Positions 1 to 5,698 of a stretch of 7,213 nt of DNA are shown piece after piece (positions within the stretch are counted from its first letter, which is position 1; the number at the start of each line of letters is the position of its first letter). The DNA is taken from NCBI GenBank assembly GCA_007121695.1, contig SKKC01000444.1:1-7213 (forward strand), in the 5' to 3' direction. This DNA is from Spirochaetales bacterium (GTDB taxonomy: Bacteria; Spirochaetota; Spirochaetia; DSM-27196; SKKC01). The position numbers and the translations under genes are program-made. The notes under the pieces were generated by a model. The model made no database searches, was not told where the DNA came from, and saw nothing but the letters and a program-made list of their open reading frames with translations.

Positions 1-1524
1 GACGGCGAAGACCGTACTCCCGTATCGATTGCGTTGACCGATGAACGGTCGGAGCGTTTCTACGAGCTGTCGCTGGAAGAACTGATCGACCGTTTTCGTG
101 CAGACCCTTCGCTGCCGCTTCCCCGCGAAGCCACCCTGGCCGAGTCGGGTCTTGAGATCCCTGACGAACACTGTGAAAACATCTCGACAGTGGAACTGAC
201 AACCATGATTGCAGGCGATCTGCCGTTACAGGCGATTTATCGCATTACAACACCCAGCGGCACTCGCCTCATGGTCCCGGGATCGCGTCTGCGTGGTTTT
301 CCCGGGTTTACGATACAGCGAATGCGCTACGATCTGACAAACAGTAATCTCGCCGCGGCCGTTTCACGGATACTTCACTCGAGCATCACCGAGCTTCGTC
401 AGGGGACGACAACAAAAGACCCGCGGTTCTGGTTTTCCCTGACAGGCACCGTGTTGTCGAACCGCGCCTCACTCGAAGCGCAGCGCTCCATCCCGGTTTC
501 TCAGGATTTCTTTGTGGCTGCGGAGTTTCTGAATGCCTTTGTCGACGGACAGCTGACGCATCTGCGGCGCAAAAAGGAACTCGAAACCCGAATTCGGGAC
601 GACTGCAAGACTGTCATTACGACCATTGCCGGACGCACGGACGGCTACATCGCGCGCGATGAACTCGAGCAGCTTCTCGAAGGATTCCGCGAGGAGTACG
701 ACGAGCACTTCGCCGGATTCAGGAAGCATTTCTTTGAGACAGCTCTGAGCGCGCCAACTCGAAAAGTCGTCGGGACGCTCGTCGAACTCGCAGAGGGATT
801 TTTTCACCGGGATTCGGTCTATCGATTCTTTCTGGATCAACTGGAACAGACATCGCGAGTATTCGCAGAACAGTACAGGGGAATGCTGTCCGCGCATATC
901 AGGAGTGGATCACGGGAACACAGCGACGTGTTTTTCAGCCGTGAAGGTCTGGTCGCAGATCTTCATGACAGACTCAAGGAAGAAAACGCCCGATTGCACG
1001 AACTGCTGAACTCACCGGAAGTTATCGCCGAGGCGGTCGTCATCTGGGCGCGGGAGCAGGGACCGATCAAGGACGTCGATGAGCTGAAGCGAATCATGCA
1101 GCGGCATTTCATGCCGGGAACGACGCAGTTCTATGATCTCGCCGTCATGCTCGACCTTAATCTGCTTGAACTCTTTGATCGATCGTTCCGGAGCCTCTCA
1201 CCGCTGCGCCAGATAATCTACCGGCTTTTCGGACGGCACGAAGCACTTCGGGCACGGTTTATTGAAGAGGCTTCCAAAGCGACCCTTCCGCCAGCTGCGT
1301 CCAGACGGGACGCAGGGGCTTCGCCACGGCGCGAAACGCGACCGGTCGCGGAACCCCGCACCGCACGGCCCCGCGGAAGCGCACCTCGAAGCCGGGGAAC
1401 GGGCCAGCCGGGAACACAGCGACCTGGTGCGACCCGTACTTCAAAACCGCCAGGCCCGCGGCAGTACACGCGACGAGACCAGGACAAGGCCTGGGACGAG
1501 TTCCGGAAGCGGATCGGCGACTGA
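1..1524 (+). CDS. Unrecognised soluble helical protein with Arg/Pro-rich C-terminal tail (5' end outside window)
   Basis: I do not recognise this family. The frame is open from base 1; a TTG at 34 could start a 496-residue protein, but it has no Shine-Dalgarno sequence and eleven sense codons precede it, so the gene most likely begins left of the window. Residue numbers here count from that TTG. Residues 1 to about 415 look globular and mostly alpha-helical, rich in Glu, Arg, Phe and Leu, with amphipathic stretches such as LHDRLKEENARLHELL (about 310-325). I see no membrane segment or signal peptide. From about residue 416 the protein turns into a basic tail of about 80 residues dominated by Arg, Pro, Gly, Thr and Ala, probably disordered, closing with a short helix-like end (KAWDEFRKRIGD). 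The tail is compatible with binding nucleic acid or an acidic partner, but that is inference. The TGA stop directly abuts the stop of the convergent oxidoreductase gene. It may be a lineage-restricted (perhaps spirochaetal) protein. Confidence 0.8.
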   Translation, partial: DGEDRTPVSIALTDERSERFYELSLEELIDRFRADPSLPLPREATLAESGLEIPDEHCENISTVELTTMIAGDLPLQAIYRITTPSGTRLMVPGSRLRGFPGFTIQRMRYDLTNSNLAAAVSRILHSSITELRQGTTTKDPRFWFSLTGTVLSNRASLEAQRSIPVSQDFFVAAEFLNAFVDGQLTHLRRKKELETRIRDDCKTVITTIAGRTDGYIARDELEQLLEGFREEYDEHFAGFRKHFFETALSAPTRKVVGTLVELAEGFFHRDSVYRFFLDQLEQTSRVFAEQYRGMLSAHIRSGSREHSDVFFSREGLVADLHDRLKEENARLHELLNSPEVIAEAVVIWAREQGPIKDVDELKRIMQRHFMPGTTQFYDLAVMLDLNLLELFDRSFRSLSPLRQIIYRLFGRHEALRARFIEEASKATLPPAASRRDAGASPRRETRPVAEPRTARPRGSAPRSRGTGQPGTQRPGATRTSKPPGPRQYTRRDQDKAWDEFRKRIGD

Positions 1525-3081
1525 TCACCGACGCCGCTTCAGATCTTTCCTGAGCGTGTGCGCGCAGGCGTAACCCGGAGCACCGAATATCCCGCCACCC
1601 GGATGCATACCGGCGTTTGCCATGTACAGCCCTGGTAGTGGGGTCTGGTACCTCGACAACTCGGGCAGCGGGCGGAACATGAACATCTGATCCGTTGTCA
1701 TTTCCACGTGCATTACGTTCGCGTTCGGCATGTTGTGTTTGGCTTCAATGTCGACAGGACTCTGAATGTACCAGTCTATGAGTTCTTTCGACGCTCCCGG
1801 AGCGAAGCGGTCCACGACCTTCAGCAGTTTCTTCGCCTCTTTTTCCCGGATTTTCGGCCATTCCACGCTGTCGCGGAGTTTGTAGGGATAATACTGGCCC
1901 CACACAAACAGCGTATGTTTCCCCTGGGGCGCGAGCGTCGGATCTATCCTGCTGAAGGTCATGGCTATGGCCGCAGGATGCTCAGACGGGAGCCCCTTGA
2001 GATAGTCGGCGTAGGAATCGATGAGATACTGCTCTGTGGGGCACAGCAGCTGCATGCCCTTGAGAATCTCGTCCTCGTTGCCGTCATTCAGTCTGTACTT
2101 CGGCAGATTGTTCACCGCACACCGAAGCACCATGCCAAAGCCGTTTCCGACGCGGATGGTATCGAGCCTCCGGTTAAGGTCCGGCGGCGTCCAGTCCGCA
2201 AGAAGCTGCTTGAACGTAACCCAGATGTGCGCATTGCTGACAACGCGCCGCGCGGTGTATCGCTCGCCATTCTCGAGCTCGATACCGGCTGCTTTGCCAT
2301 GCTCCACCAGAATGCGGGTCACCGGCACGCCTGCATGTACCTCGCCTCCGTGATCCCGGATATAGCCGGCAAGTGCCTGTGTAAGCATACCGCTCCCGCC
2401 GCGGGGCCGTGCCGGACCTTTCTTGTGCACGACAGAGTGCCAGGCGACAAACTCACTTGTAACCGTGTCAGTCGGCGGAGGTCCGCTCTGGGCTCCCCAC
2501 CAGGCAAGCGCGGCCCGCATTTTTTCCGATTCAAAGGTGTCGCTGAGCAGCTTGCCGTAGCTCTGAAAGATCTTCCGGAGCATATCGGTTTTATCGGCAC
2601 CGCGCTCGTGGATCCGTCGAAACATGAAGGTCTTTCCGATGTTCGAGAAGGTCGGCTCTTTCTGGAAAAACTCGAAAATGCGTTCGTTCAGAGGCTGCCA
2701 CTGACGAATAAAGGCCCGGTACGCTTCCGCGTCGTGATCGCTGACGCGGGCGATACTTTCGCATGTCCGGTCAAGATCCTGATAGAACGAAATGGAGCTG
2801 CCGTCTTCAAAGGGCGCTGACATGAACGGATCAAGCGGAATGTACTCGAGTCCGTACCTGTGAAGCTCGAGATCCGAAACGATTGGCGTATGGTGAATCA
2901 TGAAATGGGCAGAGCCGCCCACATCCATCTTGAATCCGCCGAACATGTCTTCGGTGCAGACCGCGCCGCCGATAGTATCGCGCCGTTCGTAGACCGCAAC
3001 TTTGTACCCCCACTTCGCAAGGTACGCGGCAGTCACGAGACCGTTATGACCACTCCCAACAACAATTACGTCTGCATCCAT
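1525..3081 (-). CDS. CrtI/PYROXD2-like NAD(P)/FAD-dependent oxidoreductase (COG1233 type)
   Basis: This 518-residue flavoprotein belongs to the phytoene desaturase/amine-oxidase-like superfamily. Seen in the sequence: an N-terminal Rossmann motif VVGSGHNG (residues 7-14), followed by Glu32 at the end of the second strand and RRDTIGG (33-39), the usual FAD adenosine-binding signature; a conserved GGSGMLTQAL (228-237); the strand VVSNA (280-284); and a C-terminal FAD motif LPGLYMANAGMHPGGGIFG (482-500), followed by APGYACA. The HPGGG form of that motif is closer to the PYROXD2-like branch than to true carotenoid desaturases, and no crtB-like or other carotenoid gene is nearby, so I would not call it crtI. 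The substrate is unknown. No signal peptide is seen; cytoplasmic or peripheral membrane location is likely. The ATG at 3081 is chosen because it directly precedes the first beta strand; upstream is only a weak GGA. An in-frame ATG at 3111 would add ten residues. The frame stays open to 3369 but there lies antisense to the divergent gene. Confidence 0.93.
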   Translation of the reverse strand: MDADVIVVGSGHNGLVTAAYLAKWGYKVAVYERRDTIGGAVCTEDMFGGFKMDVGGSAHFMIHHTPIVSDLELHRYGLEYIPLDPFMSAPFEDGSSISFYQDLDRTCESIARVSDHDAEAYRAFIRQWQPLNERIFEFFQKEPTFSNIGKTFMFRRIHERGADKTDMLRKIFQSYGKLLSDTFESEKMRAALAWWGAQSGPPPTDTVTSEFVAWHSVVHKKGPARPRGGSGMLTQALAGYIRDHGGEVHAGVPVTRILVEHGKAAGIELENGERYTARRVVSNAHIWVTFKQLLADWTPPDLNRRLDTIRVGNGFGMVLRCAVNNLPKYRLNDGNEDEILKGMQLLCPTEQYLIDSYADYLKGLPSEHPAAIAMTFSRIDPTLAPQGKHTLFVWGQYYPYKLRDSVEWPKIREKEAKKLLKVVDRFAPGASKELIDWYIQSPVDIEAKHNMPNANVMHVEMTTDQMFMFRPLPELSRYQTPLPGLYMANAGMHPGGGIFGAPGYACAHTLRKDLKRRR

Positions 3082-3187
3082 AGTCGTTCCACTATGCCCG
3101 TATGCGGCCATTTCGTAAATAGAACACCACGGTGGCGGACACGAAAAGATCTTGCCCCTGAGCGCGAGCGTGTGCACACTACACCAC
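3082..3187. promoter_or_regulatory. Divergent intergenic region between two flavoprotein genes
   Basis: This 106-bp gap must hold the promoters of both the minus-strand oxidoreductase and the plus-strand flavoprotein. An A/T-richer patch at 3111-3122 contains TAAATA (3116-3121) on the plus strand and TATTTA on the minus strand, which could act as -10 elements in either direction, but I find no convincing -35 at proper spacing. A perfect 10-bp palindrome GTGTGCACAC lies at 3170-3179, ending eight bases before the plus-strand ATG, where a bound repressor could block initiation. Neither start codon has a strong Shine-Dalgarno sequence. The promoter role follows from gene geometry; the particular elements are guesses. 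Confidence 0.4.
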
Positions 3188-4339
3188 ATGCTCTCCACGC
3201 GTATCCTGATTATCGGAGGAGGTATACACGGCACCTTTCTCGCCCGTGCGCTGACGGAAGACTGCGGGCTCGACGCAGGCGACGTCCTGGTGCTCGATCC
3301 GGTCGGACGGCCGGTACGCGAGTGGCGACGGCGGTGCTGCATCGTTGGCATGTCGCATCTGCGAAGCACCTCGAGTCACAACATGGAGACCGATTATCGC
3401 GCGCTTCGAAGATGGGCCCGACAGCACGGGTACGAGTACGACATACACTTTCGGGAGCCCTACGCGCGACCGAGTGTCTATGCGTTTCATGCGCACATGG
3501 ACCACGTGCTCGTTCGATCGCGCATAGCGTCCCGTTTTGTCCCGGGAACCGCGCAGTCGCTGTCGCGTACCGTTACAGGCTGGATTGTCGAAAGCGAGGC
3601 GGGACAGATACATGCAGAGACGGTAGTTCTCGCCACTGGTCCCGGCCCTCCCCGGGTGCCGGCATGGGCTGCAGAAACGGAGATTCGGCACGTGTACGCC
3701 GATCCTGAACCTCCCCGCCCCGACGCCGGCACTCGCATAGCCGTGATCGGGGGAGGAATCAGCGCGTGGCAGTTCGCCTGCCGGTACGCCGGATCGCACG
3801 ATGTCAGCGTCTTCAGCACCCACGGTATTCGCGCGTCAATGTTCGACTCCGATCCTGGCTACCTCGGGCCAAAGAAAATGAGCTCCTTTCTCGAGAAGCC
3901 GGTTCCTGCGAGGGAACACGAGCTGCGTACAGCGCGTCGCCCGGGTAGCATACCGCCGGACCTCGAAACGATGGTACGAACGCATCTGGCCCGGGAACAG
4001 CTGTCGTTTCACGTGGCAGCAATCACGTCAGCACGCGAAACGTCGAGCGGGTATGAACTACGAACCAAAGACGGTGCCAGACACGGCGGCTTCGACGAGG
4101 TGGTATGTGCAACCGGCTTCCAAGGGCAACACGCACCCGGCGGGTTTATAGCACAGGTTGCCCGGGAGTGCGATCTGCCGTGTTCGACCGAAGGATATCC
4201 GCTGCTTCAGCGCGATCTCAGCTGGGCACCGCGACTGCACGTGGCCGGAGGCGCGGCCTCGCTGGTACTCGGTCCGACCGCCGGAAACATTGTAGGAGCG
4301 CACAAAGCGTTTCGTACGCTGCGAACCGGGCTGTCCTAG
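3188..4339 (+). CDS. FAD/NAD(P)-binding flavoprotein, monooxygenase-like
   Basis: This 383-residue protein has the architecture of two-dinucleotide-binding-domain flavoproteins (FMO, lysine/ornithine N-hydroxylase and related families). Seen: an N-terminal Rossmann motif ILIIGGGIHG (residues 6-15) for FAD; an LATG motif (148-151); a second Rossmann motif VIGGGISAW (186-194), expected to bind NAD(P)H; a second CATGF motif (307-311), resembling the ATG-F/Y motif of this superfamily; and a C-terminal LHVAGG...LGPTAGNIVGAHKA segment that should cover the flavin. An unusual stretch, GMSHLRSTSSHN, follows a CC pair after the first domain and probably lies near the active site. It looks like a complete enzyme without membrane segments. 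The substrate is unknown; no siderophore synthesis gene is nearby, so an N-hydroxylase role is unsupported. ATG 3188 directly precedes the first beta strand but lacks a Shine-Dalgarno sequence; an in-frame TTG at 3152 would add 12 residues. Its stop overlaps the convergent J-domain gene by four bases. Confidence 0.88.
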   Translation: MLSTRILIIGGGIHGTFLARALTEDCGLDAGDVLVLDPVGRPVREWRRRCCIVGMSHLRSTSSHNMETDYRALRRWARQHGYEYDIHFREPYARPSVYAFHAHMDHVLVRSRIASRFVPGTAQSLSRTVTGWIVESEAGQIHAETVVLATGPGPPRVPAWAAETEIRHVYADPEPPRPDAGTRIAVIGGGISAWQFACRYAGSHDVSVFSTHGIRASMFDSDPGYLGPKKMSSFLEKPVPAREHELRTARRPGSIPPDLETMVRTHLAREQLSFHVAAITSARETSSGYELRTKDGARHGGFDEVVCATGFQGQHAPGGFIAQVARECDLPCSTEGYPLLQRDLSWAPRLHVAGGAASLVLGPTAGNIVGAHKAFRTLRTGLS

Positions 4340-4920
4340 AACGCCGTCTGCGACGCGTCGCGACAAAGCTGCAGATGCGTCTGAATCAGTTGATAGGCTG
4401 CGTACAGCTCGCGGAAGGTTCGGGGGTCTCCCCCGGCATCTGGATGGCACGTTTTCACAAGAAAGCGAAATCGTTCCTGAAGCCGTCGTGGCGTCACGTG
4501 CAGCCCGACCTGTAACGTCTGTGCTGCTGCGACAAGCTCTTCATGGTGCGTGGCAGCCTGCAGTACTCCGTCCATGAGCTGCTTCAGGCCCGACGCGTCC
4601 ATTCTCTGCATGTTACGTCGGTCCAGATAATACGACCGCGCATCGCTCTCGCACAGGCTGTCCGTGGCGTCATTTGCCTCGGTTGCGTGCGTATCCGCGA
4701 TGGATACAACAACGTGCGCCATGCCTATGTGAAGGCGTCTTCCGGGGATTCCGTGTTCGCCGAGCAGGTACAGGGCATGGTACAACTCGAAGTGCCTGCG
4801 AAACAGGTCAAGTTCTTCCGAGCCGGACGCGTTCGGCAGCCGTACAAAGCGCAGCAGACGTATTTCGTCTATCCGACCAGCGGACGTTTCGAGGAAACGG
4901 ATCAGCGCTTCAATGTCCAC
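4336..4920 (-). CDS. Small protein with C-terminal J-domain (DnaJ-related co-chaperone)
   Basis: Taken from GTG 4920, this is a 194-residue protein. The last third is a J-domain (about residues 135-183): a VGLHVTPRRLQERFRFLVKTC helical stretch is split here around the residues RRLQERF, then comes the invariant HPD tripeptide at 159-161 followed by AGGDPRTFRELYAAYQLI, the helix II-loop-helix III pattern that stimulates Hsp70/DnaK ATPase. There is no Gly/Phe linker, zinc finger or DnaJ C-terminal substrate domain, so it is a class C-like J-protein. The N-terminal part contains LDLFRRHFELYHALYLL, which resembles the N-terminal domain of gammaproteobacterial DNAJ-related proteins (PF12339), an assignment I make from memory. 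It is likely cytoplasmic, recruiting DnaK to a specific client. It is the last gene of a probable operon, 29 bases after the SDR stop. The start is uncertain: GTG 4944 (202 residues) lies five bases after that stop, and neither GTG has a well-spaced ribosome binding site. An open frame continues to 5010 inside the SDR gene. Confidence 0.82.
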   Translation of the reverse strand: MDIEALIRFLETSAGRIDEIRLLRFVRLPNASGSEELDLFRRHFELYHALYLLGEHGIPGRRLHIGMAHVVVSIADTHATEANDATDSLCESDARSYYLDRRNMQRMDASGLKQLMDGVLQAATHHEELVAAAQTLQVGLHVTPRRLQERFRFLVKTCHPDAGGDPRTFRELYAAYQLIQTHLQLCRDASQTAF

Positions 4921-4949
4921 CGCCCCGGACGCTGACTGACACACCGTCC

Positions 4950-5651
4950 CTACAGCCCGCTGATGCGCGAGAGTCCTCCATCTACACCAAGCACCTGGCC
5001 GGTGACCCACCCGGCACCCGGCGAGAGCAGATAGAGAATAGCCCCGGCCATGTCGTCGACTGATCCCACCCGTTTGAGAGGATGTCGATCGGCCGAACGT
5101 TCACGTTTCTTGTCGTTATCGAGTAACTTTGATGCCAGCGGCGTATCGGTGAGCGAGGGCGCAATAACGTTCACCCGTACCCGCTTCGGCGCAAGCTCGG
5201 CTGCAAGCGATCGCGCAAGGCCTTCGACCCCAGCCTTCGCCGTCGCGATGGAGGCGTGAAAATTCATTCCTACGGTTGCGGCCACCGTCGACACCATGAC
5301 TACCGAGGCGCCGTGTCCGTCGGTAATCCGGGGGAGCACCGTCTGGAGGACCCGGACAGCTCCGAGCACGTTTACGTTAAAGTCTGCCTGAAATGATTCG
5401 GGCTTCAGACCACGAAAGGGAGCAAGCTGTATACTTCCCGGCGCGTACAACACCCCGTCGAGCTCCTCGGGAACCACGAGATCGTCCGGAAGATCAGTGG
5501 TAACATCGACCTGTGTATACTCAGGATTACCCGCGTCGAACGATGGTTTTTCCCGTCGCGCCCACACGTGGACCGTATGCCCGTCTTTGAGCAGCTGCTC
5601 GGCAACTGCCTTTCCTATACCGCTTGAACCGCCAACTATGAGATACGTCAT
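4950..5651 (-). CDS. SDR-fold (short-chain dehydrogenase/reductase) protein lacking the catalytic Tyr
   Basis: This is a 233-residue Rossmann protein of typical classical-SDR length. Seen: the coenzyme motif VGGSSGIG (residues 6-13); the usual NAG replaced by APG (70-72); Asn94 in the NVNVLGA helix, matching the fourth tetrad residue; the STVAAT strand with Thr122 where the catalytic Ser belongs; IATAK (135-139) where YxxxK belongs, so Ile135 replaces Tyr and Lys139 is kept; and a C-terminal WVTGQVLGVDGG motif (215-226). The fold and nucleotide binding are secure, but ordinary Tyr-dependent dehydrogenase chemistry is doubtful. I recall similar FHAxxAxxK forms in other bacterial SDR-like proteins, so the change may define a subfamily. 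It is the middle gene of a probable cyclase-SDR-J-protein operon. ATG 5651 directly precedes the first beta strand but lacks a Shine-Dalgarno sequence; in-frame TTG 5687 has TAAGG six bases upstream and would add 12 residues (MPIHGLPDYLLD). Confidence 0.92.
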   Translation of the reverse strand: MTYLIVGGSSGIGKAVAEQLLKDGHTVHVWARREKPSFDAGNPEYTQVDVTTDLPDDLVVPEELDGVLYAPGSIQLAPFRGLKPESFQADFNVNVLGAVRVLQTVLPRITDGHGASVVMVSTVAATVGMNFHASIATAKAGVEGLARSLAAELAPKRVRVNVIAPSLTDTPLASKLLDNDKKRERSADRHPLKRVGSVDDMAGAILYLLSPGAGWVTGQVLGVDGGLSRISGL

Positions 5652-5684
5652 GTCCAGAAGATAGTCAGGCAGGCCATGAATCGG

Positions 5685-5698
5685 CAACGAGCGCCTTA
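5685..5698 (-). promoter_or_regulatory. Ribosome binding site overlapping the upstream stop codon, with alternative TTG start
   Basis: On the minus strand, the cyclase gene's TAA stop (5698-5696) forms the first bases of TAAGG (5698-5694), a fair Shine-Dalgarno core. Six bases later comes TTG (5687-5685) in frame with the SDR gene. If used, translation of the SDR would be coupled to that of the cyclase and the SDR would carry twelve extra N-terminal residues. The family's usual N-terminus argues for ATG 5651 instead, so the TAAGG could also be coincidence. Confidence 0.4.

Noticed and set aside
469..897. 142-codon minus-strand reading frame inside gene 1
   Set aside because: Antisense codon-register shadow with no start signal or motif.
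1337..1350. Perfect 14-base palindrome CGCGACCGGTCGCG within gene 1
   Set aside because: It lies in the GC-rich Arg/Pro tail, where such symmetry is expected by chance in a window of this size; nothing suggests a regulatory site.
1708..2820. 370-codon plus-strand reading frame inside the oxidoreductase gene
   Set aside because: It is in exact codon register with the minus-strand gene, where antisense stops need the sense codons TTA, CTA or TCA, which are rare in a GC-rich gene. The product resembles no protein, while the minus-strand frame has clear FAD motifs.
1525..3081. Reading the oxidoreductase as phytoene desaturase (crtI)
   Set aside because: The C-terminal HPGGG motif is nearer to PYROXD2-like proteins, and no carotenoid gene is nearby.
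3127..3135. Short inverted repeat CCACGGTGG in the divergent region
   Set aside because: Four-base arms are too short to mean anything alone.
3082..3369. 96-residue N-terminal extension of the oxidoreductase
   Set aside because: It would run antisense through the start of the divergent flavoprotein and is low in complexity; the Rossmann strand starts right after ATG 3081.
2860..3708. 282-codon plus-strand frame running through the divergent intergenic region
   Set aside because: It crosses the intergenic region into the flavoprotein gene in another frame, is Arg/His-rich and looks unlike a real protein.
3179..3823. 214-codon minus-strand reading frame inside the FMO-like gene
   Set aside because: It is in the same codon register as the plus-strand flavoprotein and has no motif of its own. 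It also runs through the divergent gene's upstream region.
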